Program-made: the position numbers and the translations under genes
Shown: positions 1 through 9,101 of the stretch, one piece after another
Numbering within the stretch: position 1 is the stretch's first letter
How the letters are laid out: each line of letters starts with the position of its first letter
Source of the DNA: an uncultured Desulfobacter sp.
GTDB lineage: Bacteria; Desulfobacterota; Desulfobacteria; Desulfobacterales; Desulfobacteraceae
Assembly: GCF_963666145.1 (NCBI RefSeq)
Contig: NZ_OY762614.1
Location: forward strand, 3,276,501-3,340,500
Direction: 5' to 3'
Length of the DNA: 64,000 nucleotides
Notes under the pieces: generated by a model
Databases searched by the model: none
Told to the model about the DNA's origin: nothing
Seen by the model: only the letters and a program-made list of their open reading frames with translations

Positions 1-1710
1 CTTCCCCAGATGTATAAGGATTCATGTATTCCCGCGCTAAAACGAATGGTTAAGCGGATAAAGGAATATGATGTCTGTTTCGGGGTCCAGCTGCTGCATG
101 GCGGCCGCCAGTCCTATCTGCCGGAAAAAGTTGCGCCGTCGGCGATCCCTGCACCTGCCGTCGTTAAGGGCGAGGTCCGGGCCCTGGAAATAGAAGAAAT
201 CAAAAATCTTGCGGATTGTTTTGGTCAGGCGGCTCGGCGGTGCCGGGAGGCCGGGTTTGATTTCATTGAGCTGCACGGGGCTCACGGCTATCTGATCAAC
301 CAGTTTTTGGCACCAAACGCCAATATCCGCACCGACGAATACGGGGGTAGTTTTGAAAAACGCACCCGTTTTTTGTTTGAGGTCATTGACGCGGTAAAGC
401 ATGCTGCCGGTGAGGACTATCCCGTAGGCATCCGCATCAACGGAAACGACTATATTGAAAATGGATGGGAACTTAAAGATACACTGCGCATCGCCCCGTT
501 CCTGGAGCAGGCCGGGGCGGCGTATATCCATGTGTCCGGCGGTGTTTACGGCTCCACGGAGCTGACCATCCCCTCCATGTATACCCCCCAGGGCTGTTTT
601 ATTCATATGGCCGAAGCGGTCAAGCAGGTGGTCAATGTGCCCGTGATCACTGTCGGGCGGATCAAAGATCCTGAAATGGCCAATGCCGCCATCAGGGACG
701 GCAAAGCGGATATGGTGGCATTGGGCCGGTCGATCATTGCCGATCCTGAATATCCCAATAAGGCCAAGTCCGGAAATGCAGCCCTTATCCGGCCCTGTGT
801 GGGGTGTTGCCTGGGATGCATCCATGCCGTTCTGGCCAAAGAGCCCGGATCTTGTGTGGTCAATCCCGATGTGGGCCGAGAATTTAAACTGGCCCAGGAA
901 ACGGCACCGGAAAAGGTTCAGAAAATTCTTGTGGCCGGGGCCGGGCCTTCCGGACTTGCGGCGGCCAGGATGTTCGCCCAAAGGGGGCATCAGGTCAAAA
1001 TAGTGGAAAGAGGTTCGGGGCAGGGCGGGCTTCTGGCCCTGGCAGCCACGGCGCCGGGCAGGGGCGAGCTGGGCGATATTTTGCGTTTTTTCAGGCATGA
1101 GCTGGAACGTCTCGGGGTGGCCGTGGATTACAATACGTCGTTATCCGCCGACGTTCTGTCCGCCTTTGACCCGGATCATGTGATTCTGGCCACGGGCTCC
1201 ATGCCGGACATGCCCGTGATCAAAGGGTTGTTTAAAAGTAAGATGAACCTGATCACCAGTGTGGATGTGTTCACCGATGTCCAGGCTGCCGGGGACCGGG
1301 TGATTGTACTCGGCGGCGGGTTCACCGGACTGATCACGGCCCATAAACTGGGTGATATGGGAAAAGAGGTGGTGGTCCTGAACCGCAAAAAAAGTTTTGC
1401 CGAAGAGATGTCTTCCAATGATCGGTATTACCTGCGGGAACGCCTGACGGCCTGCGGCGTCCTTTTATATAAGATGGTGACGGTTCAGTCTTTTACCGAT
1501 GACGGCGTCATCTTTACGTCCAAGGGTGAGCCCGTAACCCTTGAGGGATTTGATACGGTGGTGATTTCCGAAAAGCACCAGCCTGTCAGGGATGCAAGGC
1601 ACCTGGAAAAACAAAGCCGGGCAAAATTTCACATGATCGGGGATGCCAAAACCCCCAGGCATTTAATGTTTTGTGTTGCCGAGGCCGAAGAGGTCGGACG
1701 CTCTATCTGA
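1..1710 (+). CDS. FadH-type NADH:flavin oxidoreductase / 2,4-dienoyl-CoA reductase-like, 5' truncated
   Basis: The reading frame is open from base 1, so the start lies outside the window and roughly the first 80-90 residues of the FMN barrel are missing. Visible in order: the Old Yellow Enzyme active-site segment HGAHGYLINQFL followed by NxRxDxYGG (about nt 270-350); the 4Fe-4S cysteine cluster CVGCCLGC plus a fourth Cys (about nt 793-860); an FAD dinucleotide fold GAGPSGLAAA (about nt 930-1000); and a second Rossmann fold GGGFTGL for NAD(P)H (about nt 1310). This is the FMN/4Fe-4S/FAD layout of FadH, trimethylamine dehydrogenase and related ene-reductases, which move hydride from NAD(P)H to an activated C=C bond. 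The real substrate cannot be read from the sequence. The visible C-terminus is complete. Confidence 0.9.
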   Translation, partial: LPQMYKDSCIPALKRMVKRIKEYDVCFGVQLLHGGRQSYLPEKVAPSAIPAPAVVKGEVRALEIEEIKNLADCFGQAARRCREAGFDFIELHGAHGYLINQFLAPNANIRTDEYGGSFEKRTRFLFEVIDAVKHAAGEDYPVGIRINGNDYIENGWELKDTLRIAPFLEQAGAAYIHVSGGVYGSTELTIPSMYTPQGCFIHMAEAVKQVVNVPVITVGRIKDPEMANAAIRDGKADMVALGRSIIADPEYPNKAKSGNAALIRPCVGCCLGCIHAVLAKEPGSCVVNPDVGREFKLAQETAPEKVQKILVAGAGPSGLAAARMFAQRGHQVKIVERGSGQGGLLALAATAPGRGELGDILRFFRHELERLGVAVDYNTSLSADVLSAFDPDHVILATGSMPDMPVIKGLFKSKMNLITSVDVFTDVQAAGDRVIVLGGGFTGLITAHKLGDMGKEVVVLNRKKSFAEEMSSNDRYYLRERLTACGVLLYKMVTVQSFTDDGVIFTSKGEPVTLEGFDTVVISEKHQPVRDARHLEKQSRAKFHMIGDAKTPRHLMFCVAEAEEVGRSI

Positions 1711-1718
1711 ACTGGCAC

Positions 1719-1756
1719 GGGCTAAGCGGGTCGGTTATAGACGCCCGCTTCAGCCC
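1719..1756. terminator. Hairpin between convergent genes
   Basis: An inverted repeat (GGGCTAAGCGGG paired with CCCGCTTCAGCCC, one bulge) lies just past the stop of the flavin oxidoreductase and before the end of the convergent methyltransferase gene. There is no clear T tract on either side, so it may be a weak or factor-assisted terminator. Confidence 0.45.
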
Positions 1757-1784
1757 ACAATTCCATTGCTCCGGATGATACGCA

Positions 1785-2426
1785 TCACGTTTTGCCGCAA
1801 ATGAATAATTTGCTTTTTCCCGACTGGGAATGTGACAGCGTGACATGGGGAAAAATTTTTTTGAACGGCAAGGCCCCCTGTTTTACAAACTCCTGGGCAT
1901 CTTTGAGTCCCATGGAGAGCATCCGTATGTAAAACAAAATTTTAATAAGTCTTTTGCGGGGCACTTCGTGCTCCATAATCAGGACCAATCCATCGGATTT
2001 TACCACCCGATTCATTTCTAACAGCGCCGCTGTACGGACCTCATTTTTCAACTCATATAAGGCGTGGGAGCAGCAGACAACATCAAAGCAGTCGTCGGCA
2101 AATGACAGCCTGGCCGCATCTCCGTTGATAAAGCTGGCCCGACCGGAGCGATCCTTTTCTTTGGCCTTATTGAGCATCCCTAAAGCAAAATCGTAGCCGA
2201 AGGATTGAACTTCAGGGTATCTTTGGGTAAACGCAAGGGTTACTGATCCTGTCCCGCAACATATATCCAGCACCCTGGGATGATTTTTCCCGTCCAGCTT
2301 GCTCGAATTCACAAGAAATTTACGCGTCTCATCGCCATCATTATGGGAGTGCATTTTTATGAACAGATCATAAAAATGCGAGAAGATATTATAGTATTTT
2401 TGTCTGCCTTTTCTTATTTCCGACAC
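1785..2426 (-). CDS. Class I SAM-dependent methyltransferase (UbiE/Methyltransf_11-like)
   Basis: This 213-residue protein has the class I methyltransferase fold. Motif I is VLDICCGTGSVTL (about residues 52-64), followed by an acidic residue at the end of strand 2 (FGYDFALGML), INGDAARLSF for motif II and FDVVCCSHALYEL for motif III. The N-terminal KYYNIFSHFYDLF resembles the head of UbiE-type and small-molecule methyltransferases. The substrate is unknown. It stands alone, convergent with the flavin oxidoreductase, and no quinone or cobalamin genes lie nearby to point to a pathway. Confidence 0.8.
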   Translation of the reverse strand: MSEIRKGRQKYYNIFSHFYDLFIKMHSHNDGDETRKFLVNSSKLDGKNHPRVLDICCGTGSVTLAFTQRYPEVQSFGYDFALGMLNKAKEKDRSGRASFINGDAARLSFADDCFDVVCCSHALYELKNEVRTAALLEMNRVVKSDGLVLIMEHEVPRKRLIKILFYIRMLSMGLKDAQEFVKQGALPFKKIFPHVTLSHSQSGKSKLFICGKT

Positions 2427-2704
2427 TGCCCGCTCCTTTGTCTTGCCCGATTAAGAGAACATTTAACAGTCATTTAAGATACCACTAATATTTCGTAAAA
2501 GCCAAAGGTAAAAATTAGGGGCGAAAGTGATAGTAAGTCCTGAGGCGCTACGTATTTTGTGGCAGATGCGGTTGTCAAGTTGCCGTATGGCTCGATTTAA
2601 TCGAAAATAAACCGCATTTTTTATTTCCAGGATAGGATGAAGATGATAAATTGCACCCAAATGATATCTCATATGCAATTTTTAACTGACATTAAGGCCG
2701 AATC

Positions 2705-4036
2705 ATGGAACGAATTCTGGTAATTATGGCATCAGGTGCCTTGGGTACTCTGTTTTATTTCTGGTTTTCCCACGCAATTAAGAAAAAGGAATCCGTCAAG
2801 CAGTTTGTTGAATCCCATCTGTGGCTGATGCATCCCAACGCCATCTGTTATTGGCGTACCGGTTTTGCGTTCCTCGGATTCTTGCTCTATTTTTATTCGC
2901 CCTATCAATCTTTGTCCATTTTTATTTTTACATTCGCTGCGATTCTTGACGGGATTGACGGTGTTGTGGCCCGGGGCTGCAATTTGGTTTCCCGGTGGGG
3001 GGAGTGGCTGGACCCCATGTGCGACAAACTCACCTATCTGCCTCCCCTGGTTGGTTTTGCATATACGCCTGATTCCGTTACAGGTGCTGCGATCCTTTCC
3101 CCTAAACTGATCTGGATTCTTGTGGCCATCGAACTTGTGGGGCAGTTTTTTGCCCGCAGAATGCTGTCCTGGCTCAATGTCTCCGGTGCGGCCAATAATT
3201 TTGGGAAAATCAAGGCCATTATCTGCTTTGGCCTGGTGATTTTGTGCGCCTTGATTGATGCAAGCCCCGGGATGTTGAACATTGGTAACGGGGTCCTGTC
3301 GGCGTGTGTCGTCCTTTCAGCCGCTTCCATGATTTTTAAGTTTATTCCCAACCGCCTTTACGCCGATATCCTGTCCATGCTCAATTTTATGTGTGGTGTC
3401 TCCAGTTTGATTTTAACCTATCATAACTGTTATGCCTGGGCCATTTGCGTAATTATCATGGGGCAGTTGTTTGATCTGTTTGACGGCCGCATGGCGCTGA
3501 AACACGGGGGGACCAAGTACGGCCCCTGGCTGGACGATATAGCGGATTTTGTCAGTTTCGGCATGGCTCCGGCCTACATGGTGATGATGAGAGGAGGGAC
3601 ATTCGCTCCTTTTTTTGCCGTGATTTATGTGGTGGGCGTGGCCTATCGTCTGGTGCGATTTGTTTTAAAAGACAAAGGGCGCAAGGACCTGCCGGCCGGT
3701 ATTTTCAACGGATTTCCCAGTCCTGCCGGCGCCCTGATTGTTTTAGGTGTCTCTTTAATATCCGGCCCTATGCTGCTTTGCTTTTTTACGGCAGTTTCCA
3801 CAGCCTTGATGGTCAGCAATATCCGGTTTGCCCATTTGGGCCGGGTGATTCTCAAGCAAATCCCCAAGCCCATTTTTTTCCTGATTTCCGCCACAATCAT
3901 CGTGCTTTTAGCCTATATCCTTAAAACTAAAAATATCCAAATGTTCGGGTATCTTCTCCTGGCGTCGGTGGCTTTTTATCTGGCCGCAGGCAGGATTTGG
4001 GCGCAAAAGATCAGTGCGCCGGGTACAATGAGCTAA
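2705..4036 (+). CDS. CDP-alcohol phosphatidyltransferase with two catalytic domains (PgsA-like plus PssA-like)
   Basis: A 443-residue polytopic membrane protein carrying two copies of the CDP-alcohol phosphatidyltransferase signature. The first (about nt 2948-3030) fits DG-x2-AR-x8-G-x3-D-x3-D exactly: DGIDGVVAR, then G, D and D. The second (about nt 3478-3545) reads DLFDGRMALKHGG followed by GPWLDDIADFVSFG. Its ADFVSFGMAPA tail is typical of phosphatidylserine synthase, but the AR is replaced by AL and the spacer is one residue shorter. Such enzymes transfer a phosphatidyl group from CDP-diacylglycerol to an alcohol acceptor in the inner membrane. Single-domain relatives are about 170-250 residues, so this is a tandem fusion. 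One protein may supply two headgroups, or the C-terminal domain may be catalytically altered. Confidence 0.85.
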   Translation: MERILVIMASGALGTLFYFWFSHAIKKKESVKQFVESHLWLMHPNAICYWRTGFAFLGFLLYFYSPYQSLSIFIFTFAAILDGIDGVVARGCNLVSRWGEWLDPMCDKLTYLPPLVGFAYTPDSVTGAAILSPKLIWILVAIELVGQFFARRMLSWLNVSGAANNFGKIKAIICFGLVILCALIDASPGMLNIGNGVLSACVVLSAASMIFKFIPNRLYADILSMLNFMCGVSSLILTYHNCYAWAICVIIMGQLFDLFDGRMALKHGGTKYGPWLDDIADFVSFGMAPAYMVMMRGGTFAPFFAVIYVVGVAYRLVRFVLKDKGRKDLPAGIFNGFPSPAGALIVLGVSLISGPMLLCFFTAVSTALMVSNIRFAHLGRVILKQIPKPIFFLISATIIVLLAYILKTKNIQMFGYLLLASVAFYLAAGRIWAQKISAPGTMS

Positions 4037-4060
4037 TCTGATTTCTTAAAGGTGGTGTGG

Positions 4061-4852
4061 TTACTGCAGGGTATCAGGCAGGGGCTCGGACAAGGGATCC
4101 GATGTGCGGGTCATTTTTTTGTTGAACCGGGACACATGGTCCATGATCAGGATTGCGGCTTCCCTGCCGTCTCCGGATTTAAGTGCCCCAATAATTTTTT
4201 TGAAATCATTGAGGTTTTCAAAGGTACTTTCTTTGTCCATGGGCAGGTAATATCCATAATATTCATGGATATTGGCGTGGATGCTCTGCTGGAGCAACTG
4301 AAAGATCGGATTGCCGGACATGGTGCCGATATATGCGTGCATGGCTTCATCGGTTTTTAGAAAATTTTCCCAGTCCCCGTTTTCATAATGCTGCCGGGCC
4401 TGTTCGTAAAAATCTTCCATGGTTTCGATGTCTTCAGGCACTGCCCGCTGGGCGGCAAGTTCCACAATGGCACCTTCGATTTTGATTCTGAATTCGGCCA
4501 GATGATCCGGTGAGACTTTGCCCGAGCGGATCAGCAAGGCTAAAGACTGCATCACGGGTTCCGCATCGATCTGCTTGATATAGGCGCCGCCGGCAACGCC
4601 GAGTTTTATCTGGATCAGCCCCTTTTGTTCCAGAACACGTAGGGCTTCACGCAGGGTTCCCCGGCTGGTGTTGAACATCTCTTTGAGATCCCTTTCCGCA
4701 GGCAAACGGGTGTCTGGCTCAAGCCGACCGCTTAAAATGGCCTCTTCAATCTGTTCTACAACATCCTGAAACACCCGGCTCTGTTTTGCCTCTTTGAACA
4801 TAGCCGGTGTTTTATTTGTACCCCTACGGGCTGTGATGGTCTTTTTCCGCAT
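4061..4852 (-). CDS. GntR-family regulator, FadR/FCD subfamily
   Basis: A 263-residue regulator. An N-terminal winged helix-turn-helix (about residues 30-95) shows the GntR pattern AILSGRLEPDTRLPAERDL, then TSRGTLREALRVLEQKGLI. An all-helical FCD ligand-binding domain follows (about residues 110-245), with the usual acidic and histidine positions for a metal-bound carboxylate. FCD regulators mostly sense organic acids or acyl-CoA-like metabolites. It is the last gene behind the MFS transporter and YgiQ on the same strand (65-bp gap), so it may control that operon. The N-terminal 25 residues are basic and have no homology I recognise. Confidence 0.88.
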   Translation of the reverse strand: MRKKTITARRGTNKTPAMFKEAKQSRVFQDVVEQIEEAILSGRLEPDTRLPAERDLKEMFNTSRGTLREALRVLEQKGLIQIKLGVAGGAYIKQIDAEPVMQSLALLIRSGKVSPDHLAEFRIKIEGAIVELAAQRAVPEDIETMEDFYEQARQHYENGDWENFLKTDEAMHAYIGTMSGNPIFQLLQQSIHANIHEYYGYYLPMDKESTFENLNDFKKIIGALKSGDGREAAILIMDHVSRFNKKMTRTSDPLSEPLPDTLQ

Positions 4853-4917
4853 ACGCGTGTTAAATCATCTTGGGCCGGTTGTGTCAATTCATAAGTCGTG
4901 TCTGACCCCAAGGACGT

Positions 4918-6711
4918 TTATCTGCGGCGGCGGTTTTTGGGACTTTTTCTGGAAAACTTGCTTTGATTGTGGTCCTGCCTGGGTGGGGTCTGGGGGCGGC
5001 GTTCTGCTTTCAGGGTGACAATCTGTTTTTGTTTTTCTTTTGCCCGGGGATCTTTTTCCACGAACATGGGAACCATGGCAAACGGGTCCATGGCGGTGTA
5101 GTACATCAGGGTGGAAAAGGTGGATGGCGTGGGGGTAAAGATTTGGACCTGTTCCGGTGTGATGTGAAGTTCGTTCTGGGTAAAAGCCTTGAGTTCGTTC
5201 ATCTCCCGCATGGTACAGCCGGGATGGGCCGCGATCAGGTAATAGGTCAGGAATTGTTTTTTATTCAGTGTTCTGCAGATGTGGTCAAACCGGTGTTTGA
5301 ACTCAACAAGGCTGTCCGTTCCGGGTTTTCCCATGAGCGCGAGTACGCTGGATACACAATGTTCCGGTGCCAGTTTCATCTGGCCGGAGACATGGTCGCT
5401 GACAACCTGTTTTAAGTAAGCCTGGCCCTTTTGGTTGTCCATAAGAATCAGGTCGTGTCGGATGCCTGAATTGAGAAACACCTTTTTGACGCCTGGAAGG
5501 CGGCTGATTTCATTGAGCAGATCCATCTGGGGGCCATGATCCGGTGACAGGGAGGGGCAGGGGGCCGGGAACAGGCAGCGCCGATGGCTGCAGGCACCTT
5601 TTTTCAGTTTTTTTTCACATTCAAACCCGTACATGTTGGCCGTGGGACCGCCCAGGTCAAGGATATAACCTTTAAAATCCTTGTCCCGGGTCATTTTTTT
5701 TGCTTCGGCAATGATGGATGCTTTGCTGCGCCATCTGACAGTACGCCCCTGGTGGACGGTGATGGCGCAGAAATTACACTCCCCGTAGCAGCCGTAATGG
5801 GTGGGAATGGAAAACCGGATGGTGTCCATGGCCCGGACATGGCCCTGGGCCTTGTAATAGGGGTGAACATCCCGCTGGAAATTTAAGTCATGAATCTCGT
5901 CCATCTTCTGGGTGGAACTGAACGGTGCCGGGGGATTCAAAATCAGAAACCGGTCGGCATGGGCCTGGCTCAATGGGCGGGCGATCATGGGGTCCGTATT
6001 GTCGTAAAAGGTTTTAAAACTTTGGATATACAGGTTTTTATCTTTGACCACCGCTTCATAGGCGGGCAGCTCTATGCCCTTGGGTGTTTTGGAGATATAT
6101 CCCAGACCTGCAATCTGTGTGACAGGATCTTGATCGGTTTCCTGTATTGTTTCCAGCCGGTCATTTAAGGCCTGGGCCAGTTCCACGATACTGGTATGGG
6201 CCATGCCGAACAACAGGTAGTCTGCCTTGGCATCAAACAAAATAGAGCGCCGTATTTTATTGGACCAGAAATCGTAGTGGGCAATGCGCCGAAGACTTGC
6301 CTCGATGCCGCCCAGCACAATGGGTGCGGTGGATTTGAAAAAGCGCCGCACAAGATTGGTGTATACAATTACCGCCCGGTCCGGCCGCCGGGTGTTTTCT
6401 CCGCCGGGGGTGTAGTCATCTTGCTTGCGCCGTTTTTTGGATGCTGTGTAATTGGCTACCATGGAATCCACGGCCCCGCCGGTGATGCCCCAGAAGAGCC
6501 GGGGTTCGCCCAACCGGCAGATATCTCGGTCGCTCTCCGTGTCCGGCTGGGCAATGATGCCAACGGTAAATCCCTTTGATTCCAGGACACGCCCGATGAG
6601 TCCGGCACCCATGAATGGAGAGTCAATATATGTATCGCCGGTGACAAGGATGACATCAAGCTGCTCAATGCCCCGGTCTTCAAGTTCTTTTCGGGTGGTC
6701 GGTAAAAACAT
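4918..6711 (-). CDS. YgiQ-family radical SAM protein (UPF0313)
   Basis: This 597-residue protein has the YgiQ architecture. An N-terminal cobalamin-domain-like segment begins MFLPTTRKELEDRGIEQLDV. The radical SAM core has CYGECNFCAI (CxxxCxxC, about residue 310) to bind the 4Fe-4S cluster that cleaves SAM, and a characteristic C-terminal part with LAPEHCVSSVLALMGKPG and FTPTPSTFSTLMYY. A basic, low-complexity tail ends KNRRRR. The substrate is not established for the family. E. coli YgiQ is longer (about 740 residues). The start codon lies 3 bp downstream of the MFS gene stop, indicating co-transcription. Confidence 0.9.
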   Translation of the reverse strand: MFLPTTRKELEDRGIEQLDVILVTGDTYIDSPFMGAGLIGRVLESKGFTVGIIAQPDTESDRDICRLGEPRLFWGITGGAVDSMVANYTASKKRRKQDDYTPGGENTRRPDRAVIVYTNLVRRFFKSTAPIVLGGIEASLRRIAHYDFWSNKIRRSILFDAKADYLLFGMAHTSIVELAQALNDRLETIQETDQDPVTQIAGLGYISKTPKGIELPAYEAVVKDKNLYIQSFKTFYDNTDPMIARPLSQAHADRFLILNPPAPFSSTQKMDEIHDLNFQRDVHPYYKAQGHVRAMDTIRFSIPTHYGCYGECNFCAITVHQGRTVRWRSKASIIAEAKKMTRDKDFKGYILDLGGPTANMYGFECEKKLKKGACSHRRCLFPAPCPSLSPDHGPQMDLLNEISRLPGVKKVFLNSGIRHDLILMDNQKGQAYLKQVVSDHVSGQMKLAPEHCVSSVLALMGKPGTDSLVEFKHRFDHICRTLNKKQFLTYYLIAAHPGCTMREMNELKAFTQNELHITPEQVQIFTPTPSTFSTLMYYTAMDPFAMVPMFVEKDPRAKEKQKQIVTLKAERRPQTPPRQDHNQSKFSRKSPKNRRRR

Positions 6712-6714
6712 AAA

Positions 6715-8130
6715 TCAGCGTTTCCTGTTCGGGCCTGGGGTTTTCTCCACCCGGGCCATGGAGAAAATAATCCCCAGCAGGCTGAGCAAGGCAAAAATCA
6801 TAAAGGCGGTGTGCATGGTTTGTAAAAATTGCGGGGCTGTGGCCGTGCTGACTTTAGCATCGCCCATGAATATGCTCAGCAAAAGAGTGGTGATGGTCAT
6901 GGCCGTGAGCATGCCGATGCTGCGCATGGTGGCCACAAGGCTGGAGGCAATGCCGTAATGTCTTTGCCCCACAGATCCCATGACCGTGGTCATGTTGGGT
7001 GTGGAAAACGCGGCAAACCCAAGCCCCATGGTCACCAGTACCGTCAGCACATGCAAGATGTCTGCATTCTGGTCGAGAAAGGCTGCAAATCCAAGTCCGG
7101 CGGCACAGATGGCCATGCCCGCCGTGGATAATTTGGACGGAGATATTTTGTCTGAAAGCGTGCCGGATAACGGAGACAGCACGGCCTGAATGATCGGCTG
7201 GGCAATGAGCACAAATCCTGTGGCCTGGGCAGACATGCCTTTGACCACCTGCAGATATAAGGAAAAGAAAAATGTCAGGCCGAATGAGGCGGCGTAGTTG
7301 ATCCATGTCGCGATGTTGCTGAATGCAAATACCCGGTTTCTCAGGAGCAAATGGATATCCAGAATGGGGAAAAGCTGCCGGTATTCAAACAGTGCAAACC
7401 CAACCAGGCAAATAATACCTGCCGCCATCAGATTCGGTGCCCAGGCATCGCTTTTAAGGTGTGACACCCCGATGATCAGGCAAGCGATCGCTGCCATATA
7501 GATGAGGCTGCCCATCCAGTCAAAGGGTTCTCCGGCCGCGCCCTTCCATTCCCCCTTAAGCTGGGTCAGGGTTAAAATCAAGGCGGCCAGGGCGAGGGGG
7601 ACAGACGCAAAAAAAATCCACTGCCAGCCCAGCCATGCGATCATGAGTCCGGCCAGGGTAGGACCGGCCGACAGTCCTAAGTAAACACAGGCCACAATGA
7701 TGCCCATGGCTTTGCCCCGTTTTTCCTTTGGCACCACAGAAGAGAGAATTGCCACAGACGTAGAGACTGTACACGATACACCAATGCCCTGCAAAAATCG
7801 AATGCCGATGAACATGGTGATGGACGGAGAAAAAGGCAGCAGAATTGTGGCCAGGGCAAACAGGGCCACGCCCGACACAAATATTTTTTTTCTTCCAGTG
7901 ATGTCTGCCAGGCGGCCCACAGGCAGAAGAAACAGGGTCACGGCCAGCATATAGGCCATTTCCACCAGGGCCAGAGACACTGCGCTGGCTCCGTAAAACC
8001 GGCCGATGGTCGGCAGGGCCACGCCAACGGCGGACATCATAAACGGAGCCAGAAACTGGACCACAGAGACAATAAATATGGTATGGCTGGTGGAGATTCG
8101 GGGATGGGGCGTGGTATTTCGGATTTTCAT
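6715..8130 (-). CDS. MFS drug transporter, DHA2 (EmrB/QacA-like, 14 TM)
   Basis: A 471-residue hydrophobic protein with about 14 predicted membrane spans. The MFS motif A variant GRLADITGRKKIF lies between TM2 and TM3, and the TM5 region GPTLAGLMIAWLGWQWIFF is typical of proton-coupled DHA2 exporters. It likely exports toxic organic compounds. The start is supported by a GGGAAG element just upstream. It heads a minus-strand operon with YgiQ and the GntR regulator. No membrane-fusion partner (EmrA) is adjacent. Confidence 0.87.
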   Translation of the reverse strand: MKIRNTTPHPRISTSHTIFIVSVVQFLAPFMMSAVGVALPTIGRFYGASAVSLALVEMAYMLAVTLFLLPVGRLADITGRKKIFVSGVALFALATILLPFSPSITMFIGIRFLQGIGVSCTVSTSVAILSSVVPKEKRGKAMGIIVACVYLGLSAGPTLAGLMIAWLGWQWIFFASVPLALAALILTLTQLKGEWKGAAGEPFDWMGSLIYMAAIACLIIGVSHLKSDAWAPNLMAAGIICLVGFALFEYRQLFPILDIHLLLRNRVFAFSNIATWINYAASFGLTFFFSLYLQVVKGMSAQATGFVLIAQPIIQAVLSPLSGTLSDKISPSKLSTAGMAICAAGLGFAAFLDQNADILHVLTVLVTMGLGFAAFSTPNMTTVMGSVGQRHYGIASSLVATMRSIGMLTAMTITTLLLSIFMGDAKVSTATAPQFLQTMHTAFMIFALLSLLGIIFSMARVEKTPGPNRKR

Positions 8131-8276
8131 GTCTTCCCTCTCCCGGCATTGTCAATCATCATTGTTCATTTCTCAATTGTTGATTCGTCAATATAAGAAA
8201 CGAGTTCAGGAAGTCAAGGGCATATGAATTCCTGCAACGGCCATGACCTGGTGGATACAACCAACTATGAAAAACA

Positions 8277-8346
8277 TTTTAACCACGGAATACACAGAAG
8301 TCACAGAATTTTATTTTTCGTGTCTTCTCTTTATTCCGTGGTTAAA
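8277..8346. repeat. Long inverted repeat with terminator-like position
   Basis: The arms TTTAACCACGGAATA and TATTCCGTGGTTAAA are perfect complements about 70 bp apart end to end, with further partial pairing inside (AGAAG with CTTCT). The element lies between the start of the MFS gene and the end of motB. It could terminate motAB or be a dispersed extragenic palindrome; similar ACCACGGAATACAC palindromes recur in many environmental bacterial genomes. Confidence 0.6.
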
Positions 8347-8349
8347 CTT

Positions 8350-9096
8350 TTACGATTGATCCGCTTTTTTGACTAGGGAGATTTCTACCCGCCGGTTGGC
8401 TTCCCTGCCCAGAAAATGGGTGTTGTCACCTATGGGCCGGTACTGGCCAAAGCCTTCGATATTGATCCGTTCCGGGGCCACCCGGCACGATATTAAAAAT
8501 TTGGCGACACTCATGGCCCTTGCCGCAGACAGCTCCCAGTTGGAAGGAAATTGGTCTGTATGGATGGGGGTGTCGTCCGTATGGCCGGCAATAATGATTC
8601 TGTATCCGGGTTCTGTGATGAAAAATGAAGCCATATCCTTTAAGGCGGGTTTGATGTAATCTAAGAGGTCGGCTTGGCCCGAAGAGAAGCTGATGGACTC
8701 CCCCAGGGTCAGAATGAGTCGGTCTTTTTCGATATTAACCTTGTAATTTGAAAGATTTGATTTTTCCATCACCTGGTGCAGCCGGTCTTCAATGGTGAGC
8801 AGATCCAGCTTGGATTCATGGACTTTTTTTGCGGATTTAACCTGTTTTGGAACCGGCTTGGCGGGCTGCCGGACTGCCGGTGTGGATACATGCTTGGTTT
8901 TGGGTGTCTGGGGCATATGCGCCTGGCTGCTGTAGAGCATGATAAAAAAGGCCAGGATCAGGGTCATGATATCCAGCATCGCCCACAGCCCTGCATCTTC
9001 GGGTTCACACTCCGCCAGCAGGCGTTGGCGTTTAAGACGCAGCCGCTTTAATTCCGATATTTCAAGCTCAGATGTAAGGTTTTTGGGGAGTGTCAT
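8350..9096 (-). CDS. motB: MotB/PomB-like stator protein with OmpA peptidoglycan-binding domain
   Basis: A 248-residue protein with a cytoplasmic basic N-terminus and a single membrane span containing the conserved proton- or sodium-binding Asp (MLDIMTLILAFFIMLYS, about residues 40-56). A Pro/Lys-rich linker leads to an OmpA-like domain (about residues 140-245) with IIAGHTDDTPI and NWELSAARAMSVA, which binds peptidoglycan. It forms the stator with the upstream MotA. The 5-bp gap to motA supports one transcript. No flagellar structural genes lie in the window, so this may be a second stator set or a part of a dispersed motility regulon. Confidence 0.88.
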   Translation of the reverse strand: MTLPKNLTSELEISELKRLRLKRQRLLAECEPEDAGLWAMLDIMTLILAFFIMLYSSQAHMPQTPKTKHVSTPAVRQPAKPVPKQVKSAKKVHESKLDLLTIEDRLHQVMEKSNLSNYKVNIEKDRLILTLGESISFSSGQADLLDYIKPALKDMASFFITEPGYRIIIAGHTDDTPIHTDQFPSNWELSAARAMSVAKFLISCRVAPERINIEGFGQYRPIGDNTHFLGREANRRVEISLVKKADQS

Positions 9097-9101
9097 AGAC
9101 G

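Noticed and set aside
37..1098. 353-codon minus-strand open frame opposite the flavin oxidoreductase
   Set aside because: Antisense shadow of a well-supported gene; no recognisable motifs.
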